64,000 bases of DNA from Ailurus styani. Lineage: Eukaryota; Chordata; Mammalia; Carnivora; Ailuridae. Both the position numbers and the translations under genes were made by a program. Where the stretch lies: assembly GCA_002007465.1 (NCBI GenBank), contig LNAC01000135.1:1798562-1862561 (forward strand). Direction: 5' to 3'. The notes beneath the pieces are model-generated. The model saw only the letters and a program-made list of their open reading frames with translations, ran no database searches and had not been told where the DNA came from. Position 1 is the first letter of the stretch, and the number at the start of each line of letters is the position of its first letter. Positions 22,121 to 33,960 of the stretch are shown here, in pieces.

Positions 22121-25100
22121 TGGGCAAACATGCTGCATGTGGGAAAGAAAGTATTTTGGATGTGGGGACATCCTTTCACCTAATCCTTAAAGGAATCCTC
22201 CAGAAGGAGTGCCTGCCACTAGTTGATCTGACCCCCCTCCCCCAAGGATTATGCCCTAAAATGGGTAAGTTTTAATTCTGAGTCTGAGATGTCAGTATAT
22301 CTGGATGGCCTTTGGATATTCTCCCCAGATCCAACATGCCTCAAGCTAATGATTAGGTACCCTCCTTAATCATACTGCGCCATGAGTCCAGCTGGCTCTG
22401 CCCTGAAAAATACAAGCTTAAGATTTTTTAAATGAACTTTTCTCAGTCTCATTCCATCTAGTCAGAGGTGTCCACGATTGATACCCATAATAAGATATTT
22501 ATAATACATATTTTCCCAGAAGCCCTTCCAAATAAGTCAATGATATCCAAAAGAGATGGGCCCTCTGGTTGTGGAGGGTTGATTCAGTGTTAGTGTAGTA
22601 GGAACACTGCGAACCAATGACCTGTGCACTTTTCTCTTCCCCTTTCCTTGTCCTGTGATTCTTCTCCAGGCAGGCAGTTGGGTGAATTTTGTACAGTTTG
22701 TGTCTACCAAGATCTATATATTCCTAATTTTGTTTTGTAGACATGTAAAAAAGTCTAGAAGAAAAATATAAATGTGATTATCTGTAAGTTATAACTGTGC
22801 ATGTGGATAAGTTTTATCTTCTTTGTGCTTTCCTGCATCTTCTAAACTGTATACAACAAAAGCAAACTATTTTAATATATGATTTATTAAATGAAAATAA
22901 TAAAGTATATGACAAAAGTAATGCCTATAAGGATGCTTAATAAAATTTATGCTACTAATAATTTTTTAAATATATCTGGAGGTTTTGAATGCTCTCGAAA
23001 TATTAGCTGTGGTTCAGTCGATGCTTTTCTCTCTGAAGGCTCTAGTGTCTGCAAAAAATATGGACCCACTCATTTGGATATCACAGGCAAAAATTCTGTG
23101 GATTCCAAGCCTCTGTGTGCATTGCAATCCTAGTTTATCCTAACGCAGACAACTCCCATGTGGTGGTACATGAAGCTTGTACTCAGGAGTGTGGTCCAGT
23201 GGTCCTAAATCTAGAGGCAACTCCATCCTACTCCAGACCTGTGCCCCTGGGCCCACTTCTCCCAAAAGCTGGCTCTATTCTGAACAGGCTTCGGGGTCCC
23301 CTTTGGCTCCTTATACAGTCTGTCCCAACCCCATGTCGTGTTTGGCTTTGGCTCCTGGGACTCCTCCAGACCCCCACTTGTTTGGCCATTTAGAGTAAAA
23401 TATTTGGCACATAAAACACTTCATGATGGTCTTCAAATCATGCTTCCTTTAAGATGGTTATAAAGATAAAAGTTAAAAATAGTAAAAAAAAAAGTTAAAA
23501 ATAGTGAATTGGGTCACCTCAGTATATTTTTAGATGTCTTATGCTCCCCTTATAGAACTAAAAACACGAAATGAGACTTTTTCACCACACTCTCAGCAAG
23601 TTGTAGCTTACAATTATCTGATGAAATACATTGAAATCCACAGGTATTTATCTTCTTCAGCTCTCAGTACTTGGCCAGAATTTCTATTTTTGATTCCCCC
23701 TCTAATGAGGAAAACTGATGCAAAAAAATGTAGACCTTATTCATGAGCAGATCTTTTCATATTTTCAAGTGGGCTAGTTCTCATCTTCCCCTGAAGGCTC
23801 ATAAAAATTATGAGGGAACACTAGTACCTGGAGAGGGGAGAAGAATAGGTGAAAAAAAAAAAAGAAGGAAGAAAATCAGAGACAATCCTGATAGAGAACA
23901 ACATTTGTTACCCAGTGATTGTGCCCATGGCGTCAAGCAGTCATTTGAACTGTAAAATAAATTCATTTCTCACCTGAAAAGGACAAGCCTGTTGAGGCTT
24001 TGAGAAGACTGGGTTTCCATGTCTCAGCTTCACCCAGAACACCTCCCTTCTTAAAGTGATGTATCAGTCTTGGAAACTATAGTCAAGCATAGGTCATAGT
24101 GATCTATGCCAAATGGTTACAAATAATGTGTGAGTGGGAGGGAGCATCTACTACTCCCTAGCTTAACGCAAGACAATTCATTCTTAATACAACATGCCTT
24201 GGCAACAAGGAACCAGTTTTACTGAATTAGCCAATCATATCTTTGGACAACAATCTAATAGTCCCATAAAACCAAAATCCACTTCTGTTTTCAGCACATT
24301 TTTCAATCCAGGTGGATGAGGGTAAACTAATATTTTTAGCTTTGAGGAGAAAAATTGAAGGTACATTATTTTTATTACTCTCTTGCAAATGGCCTTTCAG
24401 AGCTCCCAGTTCCACTCTTACTAATTCCAAGTGACTCCTGACTACATAGGAAACTTAGTTTGTTTTAAAACGCTGCTTTAAAGGAGGAAGCTATCTAGAC
24501 CTGATTCACGAATTCATTGCTTCTCACTGACACTTGTCTAGGCACACATTTGAAATGTCACAATTTTAAATAATAATGATTAAGTGTGATTAATTAGGGG
24601 ACCCTGGTCATAAGCATCAAACCTCAAACTAAAGTAGGATAAAATTAAAGACTTGAAGCCAAATTACATGACTCTGTTGGAAATGTTGAGGTTGCTGCCA
24701 TAGTACTACAGAATCTTCCAGCTCAGGCCAGAGCTTTCAGCAGCCCTCGTGTCAGAGTCCATACTTATCTCTCCCAGGATGTTGATGGCCATGCTTACTT
24801 ACCTTTAGACCACAGTCCATCCCACAGTCGCTGATTTGGCACATCCTCACTTCCTTATTGAATATGGAAGTGTGGCTGCCTAAGTTCTCAGAAATTTATT
24901 TTGGGATTTCCCCTGTCATTTGTGGCCATGTACAAATGATAGTCGCTAGTTCCTTTCTCTTTTGGACTGTTGCATATGTCGTGACTTTTAGTGTCAATGA
25001 GCATATATGGAGTGGTATGTGTGTGTGTACAAGTGTGCCAAGCAGAGCACAACTCATAACACCTCGTATATGAAGTTATAGTGTTTCCCTCCAAGTCAGA

Positions 25101-25799
25101 CCTCAAGGAATTATATCTGGTGACCCTGAGTGACATATCAAAAAATGCAGAGCTACATGCTGAGAATATTGGGGCAAAAAGAAAGAAAGAGGCTGGGGCT
25201 TGATGATAGGATTGGGTCACTGAACCAACTCCGAAACCAAATGCCTCCAGATTTCACATAATGTGAAATAATGGCTCTTATTACTAACATCACCATTTCT
25301 TTGATATGCAGCTAGATATGTGCTAACTGACATTCCTTACATTCTTTGGTCACTCCAGAAAGTACCTCACATCATTACTTCTCAAGGAAGTATAGGCATC
25401 CACATGTGTACATGCTCAGGCACGTGTGTGCGCACACACCCCCAATTCTATGCATTCTACAGATTTTATCAAGGAAAATTTGAACATGCCACAAGAAATT
25501 AAGTAAGAAGAGTAAATAAGGAAAAAAACAGTCTAACTAAATGGCTCCTTGATGATTCATCTCAAATCTTCATTCCAATCACATCATGGCTTCTCCCAGT
25601 GATTCCCCCACCTAAGTGATTATTTACTTTTCCCTCATACCTTTATTCCTGATGTGTCACTGCCAGTTCGAGTTTACTGTTGAACCATTAAGCTTTTCTC
25701 TCCTCCACACCTCTGCTTCCTGGATCCCTTTCTTATTACCAGTCTTGTAAAATATCTAGTCTTGAAATCTAATTCAGCCAGCCACTCAGGCTGACAAAC

Positions 25800-26230
25800 T
25801 TTCCATTCTAGCACCACGGTGCTATTTGTCCATAACCCCACTGAGAAGGCTCCGTTCTTAATCGATGCTGCTGTGACTCACTCAAAGCCTGGATTAGCCA
25901 CCTTCGGCACAACTTCAAGGTTGAGCTGTCTTCCAACCCCTGCTGAGATTCCTGTAACTACTTAGAACCTGAAAAATGATCATCAGTAGTGCTCAACCTG
26001 GTAGCTACAAACAGCTCACAGGTAAGGAAGCTGGGTTGAGTGGTTTGGTGGCCACTGATGTATGGATGTGCTTTCATATCAATGAGACCACGGGCAAGGC
26101 TGGCATCATTGGCAACGATGTCCGAAGACCAATCTTTAACATCTTATCATATTTCATGTACTATTTGCGTGTTCTTGGACCATGTGTGATCACGCTTGTA
26201 TCTGAATAAAATGAAGTGTGATTAAAAAAA
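25800..26230 (+). pseudogene. ATP5MG: Processed pseudogene of ATP5MG (ATP synthase subunit g)
   Basis: An intronless copy of the mRNA of mitochondrial F1Fo ATP synthase subunit g. Residues reading SAQPGSYKQLTGKEA, GLVATDV and GKAGIIGNDV match the C-terminal half of the parent. The 3' UTR follows with AATAAA at about 26207 and an A-run at 26223-26230, the mark of retrotransposition by L1 machinery. Disablements: the start ATG is ACG (25816), two small deletions lie between about 25895 and 25925, a CAG-to-TAG change lies near 25960, and the normal TGA stop has become CGA (26122), so the open frame runs into the 3' UTR. Not expected to make protein. Confidence 0.9.
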
Positions 26231-28304
26231 ACACCTATACCTTCTTCACACATGAAACTCTATTTTTAACTTCTAATATCTCCTACTATATCCTAAATTA
26301 CAAAATATTCCCATTTAAATGCAATAGGGATAAAATTCACAGCAATGCTGTTTGCATAGCCTTCCTTATGATTTCCAGTGTTGCTTCTCAATTGTGGCAT
26401 TTAAATCTCTAAACTCCAAAACTCCTGATAACTTCCAACTCTGAGAAACCACTTCTTTTCTTCACACTCTCATTGGATTCATATTTTTTTTTCTTTCCCC
26501 TTGTAAGGATCTAAAGCTGTGTTTTTTGACACAGTTACTAAAGTTTATCTTAACCCCAGTGTCCTTTTCTCTCATTCTGTTTTATTTATATTAATAAAAC
26601 ATTCCTGATAAATCATTTGTATAAATGCATGGCTTTGTGAACTTCCTGAACAATCCAATGGCTTTTCTCCTTCTTCATTGGCAATTACCAGTTCATCCTG
26701 AGCATCTTGAGCCCTCTCTCACCCTTGGTTCATCTTGGTGTTCCATCCCTCCAACCCAGAGCAGTCTTTGAACAAAGCAAACCACATTCCTGACACATAT
26801 AAGGGGCAGAGAAACAAGAGGAATTAGGGGTTTACTCTCATTACTGGAAAGTATATCTATGATGAATTATTATTTATTAATTATTAAATTTAACAGTTTT
26901 GGGGGGTCAGGAGTGGTAAGTCAAGGATGACTCCAAAATCCCTGGAAGAAATGTCTAGATGGGTAGGACTGTCATTTAGTGACATGGAGAAGAACCAAGG
27001 AGAAAAATTGTCACAAGAGTGAGAATTAACTGTTCGGTTTCAATATGTTTATTCTGGAATATTGTGAGATACTAAGAGAAAGATCGAGTAACAACTGCGT
27101 CTGGAGTTCAACATGTAACAGGACTGGAGATATCAATTTTGGAATAATTGGAGTATCCATGCTATTTATGGGCTTGGAAAGATCTAAAACTCCCTAGAAG
27201 AGCATAAAATGAAAAAAAAAATTCTGCAACTGGTCCCTGAAGGACTCCCTCATTTAAGGTTGGGCCAAAGAAGGGGAAATCAGGAAAAGAGATTAAAAGC
27301 TGACTGCCAAAAATGTAGATTAAAAACCGCAAGGGTCTCTAGTAGCAGATTCTGGAAACCAGGCTTTTCAGATAGTCCATCATTTTAGCATAACAGAGCA
27401 CCAGACATTGAGCCAGGAAAAAAAAAATCTGCCATTGTCTTCCACAATCATCAAAGAAGAAAGTATGCTAGACTGTAGATGTTAAATTAGTAGTATTTGG
27501 ATCAATCTGTCCTCCAACTGAAGATACACAAAAGGGCTTCAAACATCATCCAAATGGATTGATAACATCAGTAAAGATCATGGAGTAGGTATTTCAAGGG
27601 GCTTATGCTTCCCCCAGGAACCCCAAATGATCATGCAAAAACTGTAAAAACCAACCTTATTGGAACTCTGCAAGATGGCAAGTGTTTGTAGCAATCAAGT
27701 GAACATTAACCAGGAGAAAGGCTGCTAGAACACAGTAAGAGAATTCTGCAGCATTCTAACTTAACCTCACCCCATCCCTTTCCCTGTACGGTGGCAGTCT
27801 TCAAGAGGACAACTTGAAACCTCAGTATGAATACATGGTACTGGAGGGAGGAGACAAAACCTTGCTCCCAAGGAGTTACATTTGTTTTGACCTGTCTGTG
27901 GTTTCCCGGAAGAACTAACACAAGGAGCCTGCCTTTGTTTCACCTAACTTGTAACCCTCTTAGGGTGGAGGATGTTCCTCAAAAATATTGACAGCTTAGT
28001 GCTGCCACCTGGCACAAAAATTAACAACTGAAGCAAACAGTAGACAAGACAGAAACCAGGAAGAAATAGCTGGGGAGTGGTGTGAGATTCTTCGGGGAAT
28101 AAGAGCTTCGAAAACTCCTGAGTATAAGAAAACTGTGGATGTCCAGGTTAGCAAGCATGCTCAGAGAAGACTAGGGAAGACAATGAGCTTTCACTTCTAG
28201 TTGATCTTTAGGCTCAGCATAACCAGGAAGTGAAGGCCAATTCAGAATTATAAACGGCCTGGCTAAGCATTGAGGAAAAGGGAACAACATTTTTACAACT
28301 GAGG

Positions 28305-28713
28305 TACTATTATGGGTTGAATTGTATCCCCCAGAATTCATATGTGGAAATTCTCATCTCCAATACCTCAGAATGTTAGTGTATTTGGAGATAAGGCCTA
28401 TAAAGAAGTATTATGTTAAAATGAGGCTGTTAGGGTGGATTGTCCCCAATCCAGTTTGATTAATGTCCCTATGAAAAAGAAGAAATTTGGACTCTCAGAG
28501 ACATCATGTCTGAGCAAGTGCAAAGGAAAGACCATAGGATGACATAGAAGGTGGCCACCTGCAAGGCAATGAGAGAGGTCTCAGAAGAAATGAACTCTGT
28601 CAACACCTTGAACTTGGACTTCCAGCCTCCAGAATGATGAGAAAACAAATTTCTGTTGTTGAAGTCACCCCGCTTATAGTATTTTGTCATGGCAGCCCTA
28701 GCAAATGAATACA
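28305..28713 (+). mobile_element. MaLR (MLT1/MST-type) solo LTR, sense
   Basis: Starts near TATGGGTTGAATTGTATCCC and ends with GACTTCCAGCCTCCAGAATG, TTTCTGTTGTTG, then GCCCTAGCAAATGAATACA. That is the full order of a MaLR LTR. Its right end is repeated in inverted orientation at 29635-29671. Confidence 0.75.
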
Positions 28714-29671
28714 GGTCATTTAATATGGATTTGTCCATTTAATATGGATTTAATATGTGTGCAGATCTGAAAGTGACTTTCTATAGAATCTACACACACA
28801 AAATTTTAGAAAACTATTCAGCAATCTGAGTAGAAAGAAAAGAAACAGGAAGACACAGATTAAGTGAAATAGAAGTAAAATATATGAAGAGACCAAACAA
28901 CGACATAGAAAGATCATAGAGTGAGATAAAGAAGAAAAACAAGAAACTAAGAAACTAAAAATGTATTATCAGAATTAAAATCTTCATTGCAAACAGTAAA
29001 CAAGGAGCCAACTTTGTAGGAAATGGAATCAGTGACATATTACATAAATGTGGGAATTATTCCAGACTGTAGAGGAAGAAGACAATAATATGAAAATGAT
29101 GAAATAGATATTATAAATAAAAGTGATAGGAAATAGAGACAAGATAAGAACTGTAAGGCTCTCTATGGAGGAAACAAAGCCAAAAAAAAAAACTGAAGCA
29201 ACCATTGAAATAAATTAACATCTGGAGTAGAAAAATTTTGAAGTCTAAAAATTGAAGGTCAATAAAGACAGAACCAGATCTGGTTAGTTCCTGGCAAAAA
29301 AAGTTTATCAAATTACAAGGACAGAAGGGAAAAGTCCTGAAAGCTTCCAGGATGAAAAAAAGTTGAAGCTTTAGGATGATCACTGAGTGGGATTGTTTTC
29401 CATGGCTGACTATCATTTTTAAAAGTTATTGGTGCTGTTGTAGTAATGATTAAATAATTTTTCAATGTTCAAAAATATTGAATACTGCCTTTGTCCAGAC
29501 AACCACAAAAAATTTGCTTTTTAAATAGGTAAGCGTAAAAAAAAAATAGGTAAGCATATAAACTGTTGCTTTCTGCAAAGCCAGTGGAAATGCCAAGGAA
29601 ATTAAAAGATGTTTTGCATATTTAAAATCCCTACTAAATGACCTGTATTCATTTGCTAGGACTGCCATGAC
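28686..29671. repeat. Pair of 37-bp inverted repeats
   Basis: 28686-28722 and 29635-29671 are reverse complements with one mismatch. The left arm covers the end of a MaLR LTR plus about 9 bp of flank. The 912-bp spacer is AT-rich and unrecognised. Confidence 0.85.
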
Positions 29672-29787
29672 AGAGTAAGACTAAGAAAGCACTTACTGCC
29701 AGCTATAATGTTATCAAGCCCTCCCAGTGTTATGTTCCATCTTGGATTTGCAGATGACCTTGCATAAAAATAAGTATCTGTTATTCA

Positions 29788-30292
29788 AAGGTGTATCAGT
29801 TAACTTTTTTGCTATATAACATATATAACATATATAACATATCACCCCAAAACTTAGTGGCTTAAGACACCCATTTTATTTACCAACAATTCTGTGAGGG
29901 AAGCGTTGGGGTGGGCTCTGCTGGCTTGGGCCATGGTTGGGGTCGGGAGGCTCCCTGGGGGTCGTGCACCAGGCTGACCTCATCTGGTAACCCACAGTCT
30001 CATGGACCAATGGACTGAGGAGGCGTACTCACAGGTTTGGTGGTTTGGTGCTGCCAGACAGCTGTTTCATAGGATTTTAGCAACCTAGCCCAGACTTTAT
30101 ATGGTGACAGCGTTACAAATAGGCGGGCTCCAATGCACCGGTTTTAAACCTGTCCTTGTATCGCTTCCGCTGATGCCCCATTGTCCAAAATAATTCACAT
30201 GGCCAAGCCCAGAGTCAATATGGGAAGGGATTACACACACGGACATGGGTATGGAGAGACTTGTCCATTACTGCAATTGTCTACCACACACT
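29788..30292 (-). mobile_element. MLT1-type LTR, antisense
   Basis: CCCCAAAACTTAGTGGCTTA near the left, TTCACATGGCCAAGCCCAGA, and an ATTGTCTACCACA end fit an antisense MaLR LTR. A short TATATAACA tandem lies at 29813-29843. Confidence 0.65.
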
Positions 30293-30388
30293 TCAACCAC
30301 ATAAACATGCTTAACAGTATGCATTTAGGAATTTATCCTAAGTAAACATCAGATGTGTGTGAAGATGTTAGTTTAAAGATGTTCTTCA

Positions 30389-30594
30389 GTAGCGGATGGG
30401 TGGCTCAGGTGGTTAAGCACCTCACTCTTGATTTTGGCTCAGGTCATGGTCTCAGGGTCATGAGATAGAGCCCCGCATTGGGCTCTGCGCTCAGCTCGGA
30501 ATCTGCTGATCCATCTCCCTCCTCCCACTTCTGCGTGTTCTCACATGCTCTCCCTCTTTCTCTCTCTCAAATAAATAAATGAAATATTTTTTAA
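30389..30594 (+). mobile_element. Can-SINE, sense
   Basis: GGATGGGTGGCTCAGGTGGT head, AAATAAATAAATG tail. Target AA(G)ATGTTCTTCA duplicated. Confidence 0.88.
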
Positions 30595-30796
30595 AAATGT
30601 TCTTCAAAGGAGTATTCATAATAATGTAAAATCAGAAGTGTTCTAAATGTGCAATATGGAAGGTTAGGAAACAAACCCACATGATGGGATACAATACAGC
30701 TTTTTGTTTTTTTAATCACTGAACAGAAGAATATTTGTTGATAGCAGAAAGTGTTCTGGATAAGTTTAGGGTAAACTTTTTAGAAAGCAACCAACA

Positions 30797-31199
30797 GGGA
30801 CACCTGGGTGGTTCAGTCAGTTCAGTTCAGTCAGTTAAGCAGCTGCCAGGTCATGATCCTGGGATGCTGGGATCGAGCCCGGCATGGGGCTCCCTGCTCA
30901 GTGGGGAGCCAGCTTCTTTCTCTCCCTCTGCTGCTCCCTACCCCATCTCCCCACCACCCTGAAACGTGCTCTCTCTCCTTCTTTTTTTTTTTTAAGATTT
31001 TATTTATTTATTTGAGAGAGAGTGAGAGAGAGCATGAGAGGGGAGAAAGTCAGAGGGAGAAGCAGACTCCCCATGGAGCTGGGAGCCCGATGTGGGACTC
31101 GATCCCGGGACTCCAGGATCATGACCTGAGCTGAAGGCAATCTCTTAACCAACGGAGCTACCCAGGCACCCTCTCCTTCTTTCTCAAAGGAAAAAAAAA
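30797..31199 (+). mobile_element. Can-SINE, sense, split by an inner SINE
   Basis: Head GGGACACCTGGGTGGTTCAG with a local TCAGTTCAGT duplication. Its TC tract is interrupted at about 30983 by an antisense Can-SINE. AAAGCA(A/G)CCAAC flanks the outer element. Confidence 0.85.
30983..31170 (-). mobile_element. Can-SINE, antisense, nested in another Can-SINE
   Basis: TTTTTTTAAGATTTTATTTA start, head TTAACCAACGGAGCTACCC then AGGCACC. CTCTCCTTCTTT target duplicates on both sides. Confidence 0.9.
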
Positions 31200-31309
31200 G
31201 CAGCCAACAATACATAAGATATTGTTTTGGTAAAACATATGGAGACAAACATACATTGTACGAGAAAAAGAATGAATGTACTCTAAATTGTAATAGTGAT
31301 TTTGAGTAT

Positions 31310-31505
31310 GCTGATAAAAAACAGACTCTGAAGTAAGACAGATCTGGGTCTGAATAACTAGGTAAGTAAATTGGATCAACTATTTAACCTCTCTGGGTCT
31401 CAGTTTTCTCAACTATAAATTAGTGTGTAGTCTAACAACTGATCAGGTTGTTACGAGGATTAAAGAAGCTAATGCTTATAGCGTCGTGCTTGGCAAACTA
31501 AATTG
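31310..31505 (-). mobile_element. MIR SINE, antisense
   Basis: GATCTGGGTCTGAATAACTA, ACCTCTCTGGGTCTCAGTTT and GTTGTTACGAGGATTAAAGA are antisense MIR. Confidence 0.7.
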
Positions 31506-32730
31506 AAGTTTGTTAGTATTACTCCGATTCGCTAAGTAAGGAATGATTTTTCTCTGATGAGATTAAACTGCTTTTATTTAATAACAAAACTAAAGGAATA
31601 GTAAAAAAAACTTTCTTGGAATTATTGGGATTTTGTTTAAATGTTAAACAGGCCTCCATACAGGTGGAACAGAGCCAAAAACCCAAGTTCTATAGCCCCA
31701 GATCAGCGAAGGAAAGGCTCTCTCTCATTCAGGAAAAAGCTGGAGAAACCAGCCCCGTGCTTGGAGAAGCTGTCAGGTAATATTCTCAGTACATTGTGAA
31801 CATAAGAAACAGTTCACCTGGGACATTTGTTTAACAATATTTGGCGATGCACCAGAGGGCCCCTGGAAGCTAACCTATATTAGGCCAGATGCACTTCACC
31901 GTGGGTCATTTTCTGTGTCTGCAGCCCATCAACTTCAACAGGCTATTAAAACAAGGGGCGTGTCCTTTATTTTTGGTCGGTTTCATTAATAACAACATTT
32001 CCATTCACAGGATGCAATGCTTTGTACTCAAATCAGCTTATAGGCAGTTTGCTTTCAAACTAATAATTCACATTGCAAAAGAAGCAACCACCAAAAAGCC
32101 AAGTTTACTTAACCATATTCGAGCAGGACAAGAACATTATATTGGGAAAATCAGAAAGGCTAATGGCGTTTCACAAATTTCAGTCACTATAGTAGGGTTC
32201 GTAAATCTTGCAAACTAAATGAATCCAATGTATCTAGATGATAAAGATATTTAGGTTTAAAAGCAACAATTGTTCCAGATATTGCAAGCTTGCTGCTGGC
32301 CAAGTTTATTCCCTATTACTTGTATTTCCCATAACACCTGGCAAAGTATTTTGCACAAGGAATACTTGGGGCCTGCCTGGGTTTGTTGATTAATAGCCAA
32401 AGCACTTGAATTGACATTTGGGTGCTTGCAAATACAGGCTCCACTTCATGACCATAAGGGAAGCATCTGATGCATTTTATAAAATAGCAATGATGTATGT
32501 TACTTTTTAAATATCATTATGACAAAAAAGTAGGGAAAATTTGAAAGCATATTTAGAAATGTGAAAAACCTACAACAAACCTATACCTTCCATTAGGGGA
32601 GCAGTCTATTCTTAATAAGGTATTCATTCCAGGCACAGGTTATGAGGCCTGAAGCTAATCTCAGTATGCCCCTCTCCTCCCCATCAATGCTTTAATTCAA
32701 TTTTGAACTTCAGTGCAGAAGAACATTGAT

Positions 32731-32731
<1 letters not shown>

Positions 32732-32761
<30 letters not shown>
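32732..32761. repeat. (GT)n microsatellite
   Basis: Fifteen GT units followed by ATACACACA. Confidence 0.95.
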
Positions 32762-32764
<3 letters not shown>

Positions 32765-32844
32765 CACACATACATAAAATCAGTCTTTCTAAAACTACAC
32801 ACATTTGTTAAAAAATTTTATATAAATAAAAATTGTGGTTATAT

Positions 32845-33960
32845 CATGTTTTAAACTTTTTATAATAAACTATTTAAGATCTACATGAAAGTAGACAGGT
32901 TGGTATCCTGAACGCCCAGGTACCCATCACCAGCCCCAGCTTAAGCCCATGGCTAATCCTGGCCCAACCACACCCACATCCATTCCTCCCACAAACAATT
33001 CCCAGAGATCCTATTATTTCCCCATTAATATTTCAGTAATTAACCTAAACAACAAAGGTTCTTTTTGGATAACACTAATACTGTCATCACATTGGGAAAA
33101 TTAACAATAATTACTTAATAGAATCAACTATCCATTATTTAAGTTGTCAATTGTGTCATAAAATTGCTGTAAGTGGATTTATTATTGTTTTAAAGTATGT
33201 TCCTTTGAATCAGGATCCAAATAATTTCTGTATATTGCACATGGTTATTACACCTAATTTGAGCCTCCTTTAATGAACAGATTTCCTCTCCATTTTTTGT
33301 GTGTGCAGTTTATTTCTATGGAATAAATAAAGTTGTTTGTCCTTACAATTCCCTCCATTGATTTGCTGACGGGACCTCCAGAGTATAATTTATTCTGTTT
33401 CCTCCATTCTCTGCATTTCCTGTACATCGATCATTAGATGTAAAGGCTCCGTTAGATTCAAGTTTTGTAGGTTTTGGTGATTTTCTGGGTCCTCTCTTGT
33501 TTCACCAACACCACCAAACTACCATGACCCATATTTACAATCCAATGCATATCCCTCCATATTTTCTCCAAGTTCACTTAAAGATCTTTATGCATGTGCA
33601 GAGATTCTGTTTGCTTTACAAAAAGACACCATGAAAAGCCTTCCAAACCAAGTAGTAGAGCTCCAATTTAACAGCTCCAAAATAATATTCCATGGGCATA
33701 TCTACCACAATTTATTCAGCCATCCTATTGCAGGTGGTAAATACTTTGTTCTTGGATCTTGTTCCCACATCTTGTTCATATACACATATATACTGACTTC
33801 TGTTTTTATAGGACGAATTTCCCAAGAGTGAGATTGCAGGGTCAAAAAGTATTCTGTATATTTTATTTTAATAGATGTTTCCAGACAGCTTTTAAGAAAG
33901 GCTGTAGCATTTCACATATCCACCAGCAGAAGATGAGGTCATCCTTTCCTCCACAATCTA
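32845..33960 (-). mobile_element. Old L1M-class fragment, antisense
   Basis: Diverged antisense L1 3' UTR (CCCAGGTACCCATCACC, AATCAGGATCCAAATAATTT), continuing with ORF2-end-like sequence (ATATTCCATGGGCATATCTA, TGAGATTGCAGGGTCAAAA). Subfamily uncertain. Confidence 0.6.

Larger units (their letters stand above)
18860..25799. other. Intergenic region upstream of ABCB11
   Basis: MIR, L1 end, MER5A and one Can-SINE. 20870-21300 looks like an old interspersed repeat of uncertain family. 22130-25799 shows no gene or clear repeat; the open frames there are short and without familiar motifs. Confidence 0.6.

Noticed and set aside
31889..32218. 109-codon plus-strand open frame
   Set aside because: No familiar domain, no splice or promoter context, and composition typical of AT-rich non-coding DNA. 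The surrounding region may be conserved non-coding, but coding status is unsupported.
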